This document shows, one piece after another, positions 27,247 to 36,582 of a stretch of DNA of 61,192 nt. Position 1 is the stretch's first letter. Every line of letters starts with the position of its first letter. The notes below the pieces were generated by a model. That model was not told the origin of the DNA and made no database searches. It saw nothing but the letters and a program-made list of their open reading frames with translations. Source of the stretch: Bacteroidales bacterium M6 (GTDB taxonomy: Bacteria; Bacteroidota; Bacteroidia; Bacteroidales; Muribaculaceae); the NCBI GenBank assembly GCA_001689485.1, contig LUJQ01000021.1, positions 1-61,192 of the forward strand. The letters are read 5' to 3'. Made by a program: the position numbers and the translations under genes.

Positions 27247-29961
27247 CTACATCGCGATTTTGCGGGCTACCCCGTCGGTTATCACAATATAAATGCCAGG
27301 AGGCACTTGCAGCGACACATCCGATAATGACGGCAGCAATTCGCTAAGCAGGCATATACCCGAAACCGAGTATATCCCGACTTTGGCAACCCCTGCATCG
27401 GGATTATAAACTGTTATAGAGTTATTATCCGTTGAAACCGTGCATCCGGCAACACGGGAATCAACCGCCGTCGCTATACCCGAAGCTTCCAACGTGCGCG
27501 CCAGGCGCGGAACCGAGGGTACAGAAGAGAATGTGCCATCGGTAGCTGTGACACTATAGCTGTAGAGAGTGGAAGGCTTCAGCCCCTCGACAGTTGCCGA
27601 CAGCACGTTTCCTACATCGATGCCGTCGTAAGCCGTAAGCACATGAGCCGAAGTGCAGACATGCTCCACAGTTATATCATCAAGCACAAGGGAACCTTTG
27701 GCCATAGGTTTCATAAACGCTATACGCACCGAATAGCATGGCACATCGGCAAATTCATCTTTCATACTTATTTCCGCCCCGGCCTTATCGGTTACAAGGG
27801 AGGTGATATTTGCAAGCGTACGCCATGAACGCCCGTCATAGCCGGAAACCTTTATTGCATGTTTATCCTCGGTTTTGACACCACGATACCAAAAGCTCAA
27901 AGCCTCTATCATTTCACTATTGAAAGGCGACTGGATGCACGCACCGTCAGAGGTCATGCTCAAACCCGGAGCCATAGCCCCGTAATAGCCGGTGAAACTG
28001 CTAGTGGTGCATCCGGCAGTCACACCCCAGCCTTCGGGAGCCATTACACCGTCGGCAAAATCATTTACCTGCGGCATCGACGCGGACGACACTACCTCGC
28101 TGACTGTAAGCATATATGCCGTTGCCCCTTCCAATGCTTCCCAATTAGCGGTAAAGCCCGAAGGCGTTATGCCCGATGCCGACGCGCCTTCCGCAACTTC
28201 CGAACGGAAGTCGGGTTCCAAAGTTGTCACCTGGCACTCGGCGGAATAGGCGCTTATGCGTCCACCTCCCATAGCACGTACCACATAGAAATATTCTGTA
28301 GAAGGTGTCAAACCTGTCACTGTGACCGCATTGTCGGCACCGGCCATATGCAGACGGTAGCCATCGACATACACATTCCTTACAACCGAACCTTCGCGAA
28401 CCTTGCGGTACACGTCGAGCACATAGGATGCAGCCTGCGGCACGGTTTCCCAGTTTGCCCGGAACGAAACGGGCGAAAGCTCGTCGGCAGCCTTGGTCAC
28501 CGGGGTGTCAAGCATATTGCCGTTGTCGGCAACATGAAACGACACGGAGCCATCGGCATTTTCACGTATATTGAACAGGCCGAAGCCCAGCGACGGGCCA
28601 TACCAGGTCTTGATTACCGCCAGCTCCCTCACATCGGAAGCGCCGGGAAAAGAATTGCCGCTACGGGCGGAAGGTGATGCGGTATGATTGGCTTCCACCA
28701 GGTCAATCCGTTGGTGGGAGGCATCGTTATTGACATAATTATGCTTCCATGCCGCCTCGTCATAGTCGATATGCCATACTAGGAGCCCGTGGCCGGGAAG
28801 ATAGGCATCCCAACCGGCTCGCTGCCGGTTTTCGACGATGTAATATTCATCAGCGGAGGCGGTAGGGATGATAAAAGCCCTGTTCTCCTGCGATGCCAAA
28901 GAGTATTCCTCTTCTGCTACCTCGAGGATTTCTGGCTCAGTCCATCCCAGGGCATAACGCTCATAGGCCGACAGGGCAGGAGGTGTATGGCCGCTGTTGT
29001 TCCGTGCACCGGCAGCCATTATGCTCCATATGTCGGGATGCTCCTCATTTGAATAATCCGTGGCATACAAATCCGGCAACCCCAGCACATGCGAGAACTC
29101 ATGGCAGAATGTGCCTATCCCCACAAGCTTGTTGGTTGCGAGGTCGATTTCGTTGGAACACGCATATTTGTCGAGTTTCACACCGTCGAATTCGGCCCGA
29201 TGCTTCGCCCAGGCATATCCCGAATGCGGCCATATCGTATTAATCGCAGCTCCGTCGGCCTGGCTGTAACCGGGATAAAACACATAGACATTATCGATGT
29301 AGCCGTCACCGTCAAGGTCGAATTCTGCGAAATCAACCATATCGTCCACAAGGACGCAGGCATCCCTTATCATTTCCTCCGGCCTTATATCCGGGCGTCC
29401 GTCGACAGGGGCACCATAATAGGACATTGTGCCTGGCAGGGTCACAGGCCCCAGCACGACAGGGTCAAGTTCGAACTGCCCGAAAGAACAATCGGCAAAA
29501 TAATCGCGCACACTCCCTGTAGCACCGTTATCGCAAAACCCACGCTGACCTACCATCCTGCCGATAAGGTCAGCCGGATTCTCCGAAACGAACCCCATAT
29601 CGGAAAATTCAGCCAATATAATCAATGTCTTGATTTTTCCTTTAGTCGGATAGTCGCCGATTGCCAGGGATTTCTGTGCTGGAATGCGCGAACCGGCCCT
29701 CCTTAATGCCGAAAGCCGTTCATGGTCAGACGCAAACATACGCCCTGTGGGGAGCAGCCGTCCCGACTTATCAGGCTCCAGCACACCGCCGTCAGGGGCA
29801 ACATATACACACCAATCCCCATCACCATAAAGCTCGGCTTCGACCGCCGAGCCGTCAGGCTGCGGTATTGTCAACCGGCCAGGGCGCGGCGGCATAGCAA
29901 ATGCCGCCGCACTGGCCAGTAACATAGAAACCGCGATTACAGGTTTCCTAAGTTTATCCAT
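27247..29961 (-). CDS. M6-family metalloprotease with Fn3 domains and T9SS tail
   Basis: A 904-residue secreted protease. It has a signal peptide (MDKLRKPVIAVSMLLASAAAFA), a propeptide to about residue 100 and a catalytic M6 domain. The zinc motif HEFSHVLGLPD is near residue 287, followed by WSIMAAG (Met-turn). Two fibronectin type III-like units follow (SFRANWETVPQAASYVLDVY and GFTANWEALEGATAYMLTVS), with a jelly-roll segment between Fn3-like strands and a C-terminal T9SS type A sorting domain (VGIYSVSGICLL, then PPGIYIVITDG). It is related in form to immune inhibitor A-type proteases, so it may cut host or dietary proteins at the surface. It is the second gene of an operon, 8 bases after the 1519-residue gene. 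Confidence 0.88.
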   Translation of the reverse strand: MDKLRKPVIAVSMLLASAAAFAMPPRPGRLTIPQPDGSAVEAELYGDGDWCVYVAPDGGVLEPDKSGRLLPTGRMFASDHERLSALRRAGSRIPAQKSLAIGDYPTKGKIKTLIILAEFSDMGFVSENPADLIGRMVGQRGFCDNGATGSVRDYFADCSFGQFELDPVVLGPVTLPGTMSYYGAPVDGRPDIRPEEMIRDACVLVDDMVDFAEFDLDGDGYIDNVYVFYPGYSQADGAAINTIWPHSGYAWAKHRAEFDGVKLDKYACSNEIDLATNKLVGIGTFCHEFSHVLGLPDLYATDYSNEEHPDIWSIMAAGARNNSGHTPPALSAYERYALGWTEPEILEVAEEEYSLASQENRAFIIPTASADEYYIVENRQRAGWDAYLPGHGLLVWHIDYDEAAWKHNYVNNDASHQRIDLVEANHTASPSARSGNSFPGASDVRELAVIKTWYGPSLGFGLFNIRENADGSVSFHVADNGNMLDTPVTKAADELSPVSFRANWETVPQAASYVLDVYRKVREGSVVRNVYVDGYRLHMAGADNAVTVTGLTPSTEYFYVVRAMGGGRISAYSAECQVTTLEPDFRSEVAEGASASGITPSGFTANWEALEGATAYMLTVSEVVSSASMPQVNDFADGVMAPEGWGVTAGCTTSSFTGYYGAMAPGLSMTSDGACIQSPFNSEMIEALSFWYRGVKTEDKHAIKVSGYDGRSWRTLANITSLVTDKAGAEISMKDEFADVPCYSVRIAFMKPMAKGSLVLDDITVEHVCTSAHVLTAYDGIDVGNVLSATVEGLKPSTLYSYSVTATDGTFSSVPSVPRLARTLEASGIATAVDSRVAGCTVSTDNNSITVYNPDAGVAKVGIYSVSGICLLSELLPSLSDVSLQVPPGIYIVITDGVARKIAM

Positions 29962-29969
29962 TCCGGGAT

Positions 29970-32900
29970 TTATTTAACGATTACCGAACGTGAAACATCA
30001 CCAGCTTTAACGATGTATATGCCAGGTTCCATCCCTATACGGACTTCGCCGTCGGCTTCGGCAGAACGGAGCATGCGGCCGTCGGGCGAGTATATGCACA
30101 CGTTTGTCATCGTAGCGGTGGCAATAACTATATAGCGCCCTTCGACACGGATGACACATCCCTGCCCGGCATCGGCACCGACATTGTCAACACCCGAATA
30201 GCCCGACACTGTAACCGTGTTGGAATAGGGGGATTCCCCTTCGGCAAACAGGGCTGTGACATTGTAGGTATATGTCCCGTCGCTTACGGGTGCGTCGGAG
30301 AATTCAGGTGTGGCAAGCGGCTTGTCGTTAAGACGTTGGTCATCACGATAAACATTGTAACCCAACAGTTCGATGTCGACCATATTGCCTTCGGGGGTAT
30401 AGGTGATGTCGTCGATGAGCAATGCCAGGGTGCCTGCCGCATTATAATGGATAGCGGCATATTGGGTTTCTTCCGGAAGGTCGAATTCATAATATGTGTA
30501 ACCATGTTCGGGAGAAGTAGCATATCCGGCAGGAACCTCGGTAGCATAAGCGAAGCGTTCAAAATCCGCAATATCGTCGGATTCGGTCGATACCATGATT
30601 TCGAACGACTCAAGCCCGTACTTATTTGTCAGGGATTTAGCCCATAGCGATATAAACTTATCATTTTCTGCAAGTTTAGGAAGAATAAACCAATCGTCGT
30701 TAGGATCGTCATCCGTATCCTCGCCGGTTTCGGGATTGTAACGTTTGCACTGCCAGAAGGCAAGAAGTTTGTTGCCCGAATGAGCTTCCCATATGGTGCT
30801 CGTGCCACGCAGATTGAATTCCTCCACATCGACAACCTGGCACACCATTCCGTTCTGACTGTTAGGCGTGTTCAACATCGGCAAGGTAGTGGTGGTTGTG
30901 AGTTTGTCGTTATCCACCAGCTTATAAGCACCGAGCATCCCCTCGTTCTTTGTAACCACGACATTGCCCGATGCATCAAGCTTGACATCTATCCCGCCTA
31001 CACTACCGGCTTCCAAATCTTCAAAGCTGTCGGTCAACGGGGCGTTGTAACGGCATTCGGGTGAAGCCCAGGAAAGTTTGACAACCGAATTCGATTCCGA
31101 CACATTTGCAAGAGCCACCGGGGCTGGAAGAGCCGACCTTACGACATGGATATTCGACCTATAGGCATTGTTGTTCGGATTTTCGTCAGCAAGACAAAGA
31201 ATCTGGGCCTGTACCAATGCCGAAGTGGCGTTAGACGAAAGGAATGCATCGACATCCACATTGGCAACACCGCATGGAGGAAGCGAAGCTACCGGGACGC
31301 TTGACACGAATTTGCCGTCGATAAACACCTGGACCTCGCAGACAGGCGAATCCTTCAGGCCGGCATTCGTCACAGTTACCGACGTGGTGAAATCCTTGCC
31401 GGCATACAGTTTGGCGGGGAATGTAACATCCGACATCATCAGGTCGATATCGAACCCTTCCTCGATGCTGATTCTGTCGAACATCACATAGAAGCCGTTG
31501 GTTGAAGAGGCACACTCTATGCCGAGCTGCAAATGTTTCTCCCCTTTGAATTTGTCAAGTGAGATAGTCACCAGATGCCATCCTTTGATATCCTCCGGTT
31601 TGGTAAAGGTGGCAATATCTTCCCACTCTGTCCCGGAATTGTTATTGCCCTTGATGGTGACGCTTGTCTTGTCGTCGATAAACATGCACCACATATTCAT
31701 AACCGGCTTCTTAAGGGTTGAAATGTCGGTTATAGGCATTTCGAGACGTGTCACACCACGGTCAAACGCGTTATATACAGCCATACCGCCATCATTGTCA
31801 TATGATGTAACAGGCATGCCGTTCTGATCGTACAGTCCCTCCACATAAGTAACTACATTGATTGCATTGTAGCCTTCAACAGCTTTAAGCAGCCAGGGGG
31901 TGGAATGCAGCCCGGCTCCCTCAAACGACTCATAGAACGGGGTGGGATACGGGGTGCCGAAAGCCGACTGGTTCGACCTGCCAATTGCCCCGGTACCACT
32001 TTCGTTAACAGCCCATACATTGAATTGCAATGCATCCTGCGGGTTTTCCAACACAGGCTGGAATTCTGCCGAAAAGCCGGTGACGGCATCACATATAGGT
32101 TCCAATGAATTACCTACCGATACATTATATTTAAGCCCGGAGGAGTCCATATAACCCCCATGCTGCCCTTCGGTCGGTGCTTCCCATGTCAGACGGGCAA
32201 TATCCCCATCCTGCACCCAGCAAACATTTTTCGGAGCGCCTGGAAGATCGACACCGACCCAACATGTGGCCTCTACCGGCATACCTTCACCGCTTTCGTT
32301 TTTGCAAACAACGGTGTATGTGTTGTTACCGTGTGCCGGTTTTTCATCAATCACCGACAATTCGGCCCCGGGCTTGGGCGACAGAAATTCTTCTACCACG
32401 GTGCCGGTAGTGGTATTGGTAACAACCACCCGGCCGATTGACTTCAGGGTATTCCCTGCAAAATCAATATCAGGGCATTTAAACGAAACCGTTGACTGCA
32501 TAGCCCCAAGGGGAGCGGCTTTCACTGCAAGATCCACGGCCGTGCCCGGTGCTTCCCCGTCATAACCCTCGCCGATTGAGAAATCCACAATGCTGATGGC
32601 TCCATTGACTTTCTGGGTGAGCACATGCATGCCGAAGAAATATTCCCCGTCCTCCTCAGGCACAATCCATTCGTCAAAAGTTGTGCGCACCATGAAAACC
32701 GATGCCCTTATGCGGTCTTTAAGCTCTTCGGGGGTATTACCTTTGCCATAGCATAAATCAACCCTGTGGGTTTCCATATTGGCACTTCCTATCATGTTGA
32801 CAAGCAGCTTGTAATGTTTGCCTTTCTCAAGACTCACCGGCGGAGAGACGAGCCAGTCGTCAGAATCCTGCTCGGGATTGATCATGAACCATACATATCC

Positions 32901-34529
32901 TTCGGAGTACATCCACGATGCACCGTCCTGGTTTGCGTCATTAAATGTAAAGAGGCCGAAGCCGTTATTATCGAACGAATGCGAGAACGGAGGCCGCACA
33001 CCCAGCCCCTTGCCAAGCAACAATGTCTCGCTGGTGGCAGGCTTGCTCGAGCCAACCCCGTCGCTTGCCACGATATTATAGGAATAATAATCCATCGACG
33101 AAATAGTGGCATCGGTAAAGCTCGTGGCATCCAAACCATCGGCAACCACAACAGCGCCCGGATTGCGGGTAACGGTATAGCGTAAGGCATCAAGGTCGAT
33201 ATACCCTCCGTTGACACTTTTCGTAACGGGAGACCATGAAATTACAGCCGAGCTGCCATTTTCGGTGACTGACACATTTTCAGGGGTCATAGGCATATCA
33301 TGGCCGATATACATCCGTTGGCTTCCTTCAAGCCCCGGGGTGCCGTCAAAATCAGCATAGGCCACAAAATTATGGAATCCGGCCTCAAGCGTCAATGGAA
33401 CGGCAACATCCGCCCCGGGGGCAGCCTCGCCGGTGGTTTCTACATCATCGACCAGCAGGTGCCAGGTAAGCGTGCCGTCAAGAGGAGTGTTCGACGTCGA
33501 CATTGAAGGCATCTTCATCCGTACATGCCCGGAAAGTGTGCCATTGGGGAAGTCGATCGTGAAATTGTCAATCCATGACGGTGTCACCGCCTCAGCTTCA
33601 GGCATAGCGCACATACCGGTCCACTGCATAGCCCGGCCGGTAAAATCCATAACCTTATCAGCCGTGCCGTCAGCCGTATCTATCGTGTAGACGGCATTAT
33701 CTGCGAAACAGTAGAGTGTTTTGCCTGCATGATCGAAACTGATGCTGCTTTTGTCGGACACCATTAATCCAACGGTACCTACCTCTTTAGTTTCTGCCGT
33801 GGCCTTGTCAATAATATGCAGCGAGCCGTCAGCACCCAGGCCATAGAGAATCCCGGCGTTATCGCATGTCATCGACAGGAACTTTTGCGGAAGGGTGGCC
33901 ACATCCGTCTTGTCACCGGTATTCAAATCAAGCGTTGCCAGTGAGAAGGTGGTTGCTGAAATCCCGGACGCGTTGCCGAAACATCCATATGTCACACCTG
34001 AAGCTGTGTCATAAGCCAATGCCGTGGGGTGCATCTCTTTGGTGCGCACCTGTGAGGTCATCCCCCAACCTATTGAAGAGTTATACTGGTAAATGAAATA
34101 CAGGTCAGCCATGCCGAATTCAAGTATGGCATAATAAGAGCCGTCAACAAACAGCCCTGCATTTGCCTCCAACGGCTGTTGGATGTAATTACGGATTTCG
34201 GTGTCGAATGTCTCGCCTAAAGCAAGGGTGGAAACGGTTGTGGCACCGCTTTCCATAAGGATACCCACAAATTGCAGGTCACTTGCACCAGCCTCTGCCT
34301 TAAAAGGCGGGGATACAGATTTATTATCGGGTTTGGCCGCATCAGAACGGGAATTGCCTGCAAATGAAATCACAGACGAACCGCCGGCGTCCAAACGTGT
34401 GGATTCTACACGGCTGGGGAAGAAACTCCGGGCCGAAGGGGGCTCCGGGCCCCGGTCAGCAGCGAACGCATATGTGCTGCTACCCCCCCCCATTAATAAT
34501 ACGCTGATACTCAGCAATATACCTTTCAT
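29970..34529 (-). CDS. Giant multidomain T9SS-secreted protein
   Basis: A 1519-residue secreted protein with a signal peptide (MKGILLSISVLLMGGGSST). By eye the order is: beta-propeller-like segment about 130-310 (LATLDLNTGDKTDVATLP, LYGLGADGSLHIID); Fn3 about 420-500; jelly roll (choice-of-anchor J) about 510-650 (SHSFDNNGFGLFTF, DWLVSPPVSL); Fn3; second jelly roll about 870-1030 (FYESFEGAGLHSTPW); CARDB-like domain about 1035-1135 (TSVTVTNAGLKDSPVCEVQV); Fn3; third jelly roll about 1180-1390 (DWFILPKLAENDKFIS); Fn3; and a T9SS type A tail (VCIYSPDGRML, EPGIYIVKAG). No catalytic motif is seen, so it is probably a surface adhesin or binding protein. It is the first gene of the operon with the M6 protease. 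Confidence 0.82.
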   Translation of the reverse strand: MKGILLSISVLLMGGGSSTYAFAADRGPEPPSARSFFPSRVESTRLDAGGSSVISFAGNSRSDAAKPDNKSVSPPFKAEAGASDLQFVGILMESGATTVSTLALGETFDTEIRNYIQQPLEANAGLFVDGSYYAILEFGMADLYFIYQYNSSIGWGMTSQVRTKEMHPTALAYDTASGVTYGCFGNASGISATTFSLATLDLNTGDKTDVATLPQKFLSMTCDNAGILYGLGADGSLHIIDKATAETKEVGTVGLMVSDKSSISFDHAGKTLYCFADNAVYTIDTADGTADKVMDFTGRAMQWTGMCAMPEAEAVTPSWIDNFTIDFPNGTLSGHVRMKMPSMSTSNTPLDGTLTWHLLVDDVETTGEAAPGADVAVPLTLEAGFHNFVAYADFDGTPGLEGSQRMYIGHDMPMTPENVSVTENGSSAVISWSPVTKSVNGGYIDLDALRYTVTRNPGAVVVADGLDATSFTDATISSMDYYSYNIVASDGVGSSKPATSETLLLGKGLGVRPPFSHSFDNNGFGLFTFNDANQDGASWMYSEGYVWFMINPEQDSDDWLVSPPVSLEKGKHYKLLVNMIGSANMETHRVDLCYGKGNTPEELKDRIRASVFMVRTTFDEWIVPEEDGEYFFGMHVLTQKVNGAISIVDFSIGEGYDGEAPGTAVDLAVKAAPLGAMQSTVSFKCPDIDFAGNTLKSIGRVVVTNTTTGTVVEEFLSPKPGAELSVIDEKPAHGNNTYTVVCKNESGEGMPVEATCWVGVDLPGAPKNVCWVQDGDIARLTWEAPTEGQHGGYMDSSGLKYNVSVGNSLEPICDAVTGFSAEFQPVLENPQDALQFNVWAVNESGTGAIGRSNQSAFGTPYPTPFYESFEGAGLHSTPWLLKAVEGYNAINVVTYVEGLYDQNGMPVTSYDNDGGMAVYNAFDRGVTRLEMPITDISTLKKPVMNMWCMFIDDKTSVTIKGNNNSGTEWEDIATFTKPEDIKGWHLVTISLDKFKGEKHLQLGIECASSTNGFYVMFDRISIEEGFDIDLMMSDVTFPAKLYAGKDFTTSVTVTNAGLKDSPVCEVQVFIDGKFVSSVPVASLPPCGVANVDVDAFLSSNATSALVQAQILCLADENPNNNAYRSNIHVVRSALPAPVALANVSESNSVVKLSWASPECRYNAPLTDSFEDLEAGSVGGIDVKLDASGNVVVTKNEGMLGAYKLVDNDKLTTTTTLPMLNTPNSQNGMVCQVVDVEEFNLRGTSTIWEAHSGNKLLAFWQCKRYNPETGEDTDDDPNDDWFILPKLAENDKFISLWAKSLTNKYGLESFEIMVSTESDDIADFERFAYATEVPAGYATSPEHGYTYYEFDLPEETQYAAIHYNAAGTLALLIDDITYTPEGNMVDIELLGYNVYRDDQRLNDKPLATPEFSDAPVSDGTYTYNVTALFAEGESPYSNTVTVSGYSGVDNVGADAGQGCVIRVEGRYIVIATATMTNVCIYSPDGRMLRSAEADGEVRIGMEPGIYIVKAGDVSRSVIVK

Positions 34530-34595
34530 TGCAATTTAGTTTAGGTATTAGGTTAATAATAAGGATTGATTATTGCCCGACTCTTCGGACAACGG

Positions 34596-34626
34596 CAAAT
34601 GTACGTAAATAAATGTAAACATCCAA
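34596..34626 (-). promoter_or_regulatory. Promoter of the T9SS-cargo operon
   Basis: On the minus strand TTG (plus 34624-34626), 20 bases, TACATTTG (plus 34596-34603). Start near 34589, leader about 60 bases. Confidence 0.55.
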
Positions 34627-34748
34627 TAATTAACCAAAAATCCAGGCAAAATATCAACTCACGTCCCCGACAACCTGCATAATGCCCGATTTTGGACTAT
34701 TGCATATTCATTATGCAACAACGACGCACTAAAAACACGGTCGAAAAA

Positions 34749-34794
34749 GGAAAAGCCTTGTGCCACGTCGTAACGTGTTACACAAGGCTTTTCC
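34749..34794 (-). terminator. Terminator of adk
   Basis: Perfect 14-base stem GGAAAAGCCTTGTG / CACAAGGCTTTTCC with an inner CACGT/ACGTG stem. On the minus strand it is followed by TTTTTC. The adk 3' untranslated region before it holds the heptamer array. Confidence 0.8.
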
Positions 34795-34878
34795 AAATAT
34801 CCGGTTATCGCTTATCGGAAAATTGGTCATTGGAACATTTAACAGCCACCGCCAAACATCCCCAACCTACACCTCCCG

Positions 34879-34941
34879 ACTTACAACTTACAACTTACAA
34901 CTTACAACTTACAACTTACAACTTATGACTTACAACTTAAG
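34879..34941 (-). repeat. Heptamer tandem array in the adk 3' untranslated region
   Basis: Nine 7-base units: six perfect copies of ACTTACA (34879-34920), then ACTTATG, ACTTACA and ACTTAAG. Read along adk this is TGTAAGT. It begins 11 bases after the adk stop codon. A second nine-unit array is at 42348. Confidence 0.92.
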
Positions 34942-34952
34942 TCTTAAAACCC

Positions 34953-35519
34953 CTAAGCTCCTATCGCCCTGACGATTTCGGCAAAGATTTCCTCCACAGA
35001 GCCATGACCGTTGATTGCACGGTATTTACCCTCATTTATGTAATAGTCGCGTAAAGGGGTTGTGGATTCATGATATACCTGGAGACGGTTCTTTATGGTG
35101 TCGATGTTATCGTCGGCACGGCCTGTCTGCTGCCCGCGCTTAATCATACGGTCAACCAGTTCCTCTTCAGGAACCTCAAGCCCGATTACATGATGCAGTG
35201 TCTGGCCTCTACGGCTGAAAAAGCGGTTAAGGGCATCAGCCTGTGGAACCGTGCGGGGGAATCCGTCGAGAATCACCCCGTCCTTTGCCTTTGGTTCGTG
35301 ATCAAGGATTTCCTCAAGGATACGAATCATAAGTGAATCGGGGATGAGCTGGCCTTGGTTAATGTATGTTTTGGCAATCTGGCCAATCGGGGTTTTGCGT
35401 GCGATATGGTCACGCAAAACTTCCCCTGTGGATATGTGGTGGAGGCCGTATTTTTCAATCAGTTTTTCACTTTGGGTGCCTTTCCCGCTCCCCGGGGCAC
35501 CGAAAATAACTACGTTCAT
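34953..35519 (-). CDS. adk: Adenylate kinase
   Basis: Interconverts ATP, AMP and ADP. The P-loop GAPGSGKGTQ is at residues 7-16. The AMP site has STGEVLRDHI, and DGFPRTVPQAD comes near 85. The lid is short (RADDNIDTIKNRL follows directly), typical of the 188-residue bacteroidal form with no zinc-binding Cys. It lies downstream of hpt on the same strand with a 220-base gap that contains a hairpin. Both are nucleotide-salvage enzymes. Confidence 0.97.
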   Translation of the reverse strand: MNVVIFGAPGSGKGTQSEKLIEKYGLHHISTGEVLRDHIARKTPIGQIAKTYINQGQLIPDSLMIRILEEILDHEPKAKDGVILDGFPRTVPQADALNRFFSRRGQTLHHVIGLEVPEEELVDRMIKRGQQTGRADDNIDTIKNRLQVYHESTTPLRDYYINEGKYRAINGHGSVEEIFAEIVRAIGA

Positions 35520-35665
35520 TTCGTTCTATATTTGAATTGTTGCTGTGGAAGCCTCAACAGCTTCATTGAAGTCGGCATGACTTCTGTGTGCCATCTTCCA
35601 ATTTCATCCCCCTATGACACAGAAAAAGTTCCGGCAGTGCGCCACCGGGTAAACAGAGGGGAGTA

Positions 35666-35699
35666 CGACAACCGGCCGGATTTGTTCCGGCCGCTGTCG
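35666..35699 (-). other. Hairpin between hpt and adk
   Basis: Stem CGACA-CGGCCGGA / TCCGGCCG-TGTCG with a 5-base loop and small internal bulges. There is no U tract on the minus strand, so it may be a weak terminator, processing site or attenuator. The rest of the gap shows nothing. Confidence 0.45.
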
Positions 35700-35739
35700 G
35701 CAGGGGTATATCAGGACTGTAGCTGAAAGGATAACGGCA

Positions 35740-36285
35740 TTAATCGGCCGATTCCTTAAGCACGTAGATGTCCTTGAGGTTTCTAGCCAGCCCGTCAAGG
35801 TCAAGCCCGTAACCGATAATGAATTTCGGGGGTATGGAGAAGCCCACATAATCAGGCTTTACATCGCACTGAAGGCTTTCAGGCTTGAACAACAGGGTGG
35901 CGATTTTAACCTCGGCAGGATTCTTTGCCTCGAGGTCGCTGACAAGCTGCTTTATGGTCTTGCCGGTATCGACAATATCCTCCACAATGATTACCGGCCG
36001 CCCTGTGATATCCTCGGACAGCCCCATCATCTGCTTCACAACCCCTGACGATGCAGTTCCTTCATAACTCTTCAACCGCACAAAAGCGATTTCCGCATCC
36101 AGCTCCACGTTGAGAAACAACTCGGAAGCAAATGGGAAAGCCCCGTTCAGCACGCACAGGAACAGCGGGCGCCTACCGGCATATTCGGCGGTAATCTCCC
36201 CGGCCAGTTCTTCAATGCGGCCCTGGATTTGATCTCTCTTGATATAAGGCTCAAAAGTGAGCCCGTTGTATATAACTTTTTTCAT
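35740..36285 (-). CDS. hpt: Hypoxanthine phosphoribosyltransferase
   Basis: Salvages hypoxanthine (and guanine) with PRPP to the nucleotide. The PRPP-binding motif VIIVEDIVDTGKT lies near residue 103, and CVLNGAFPFASEL and DYVGFSIPPKFIIGYGLD are the family's other conserved blocks. From the ATG at 36285 (MKKVIYNGL) it is 181 residues, the usual length. The frame runs 21 codons further up, but a TAATTTTG box at 36304-36311 puts the transcript start just upstream of 36285. Confidence 0.94.
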   Translation of the reverse strand: MKKVIYNGLTFEPYIKRDQIQGRIEELAGEITAEYAGRRPLFLCVLNGAFPFASELFLNVELDAEIAFVRLKSYEGTASSGVVKQMMGLSEDITGRPVIIVEDIVDTGKTIKQLVSDLEAKNPAEVKIATLLFKPESLQCDVKPDYVGFSIPPKFIIGYGLDLDGLARNLKDIYVLKESAD

Positions 36286-36303
36286 CGGGAAATATTGGTT
36301 ATG

Positions 36304-36311
36304 CAAAATTA
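36304..36311 (-). promoter_or_regulatory. -7 box of the hpt promoter
   Basis: TAATTTTG on the minus strand. Predicted start near 36297, only about 12 bases from the chosen ATG. No clear -33. Confidence 0.45.
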
Positions 36312-36480
36312 AAAAATGTTTTCGAGGTACGCCTAATCCCGGACGCATTTTTTAGGCAGAAGGCATCCTGACCATTTCTACAAGTGCCTGGGTTGGGTTT
36401 TCAGACATGTTTTTATTGAAAAAACTTTTGATGTGCGGGCATATATGCAGCCATAAGCATTCCTGAGCCCCCCAATCAGA

Positions 36481-36512
36481 TTTGCCAACAAGCGGATAAT
36501 TTCATAATTTTG
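36481..36512 (+). promoter_or_regulatory. Promoter of nnr
   Basis: TTTG (36481-36484), 20 bases, TAATTTTG (36505-36512): full consensus. Start near 36519. Confidence 0.7.
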
Positions 36513-36582
36513 TATCTATGTTATAACAGGAGGGAAAAGCCGCCTGATGAAAAAGGCGGAATCCCCCTCCTGACCAGTGGAT

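Noticed and set aside
27859..28677. 272-codon plus frame inside the M6 protease gene
   Set aside because: Antisense shadow with many His, Arg and Cys. The protease frame is supported by signal peptide, zinc motif and sorting domain.
34879..34941. CRISPR-like array
   Set aside because: Units are 7 bases with no spacers and there are no cas genes, so this is a simple tandem repeat.
35521..35739. Possible riboswitch or small gene between hpt and adk
   Set aside because: Apart from the hairpin at 35666-35699 no conserved purine-riboswitch core or reading frame is visible.
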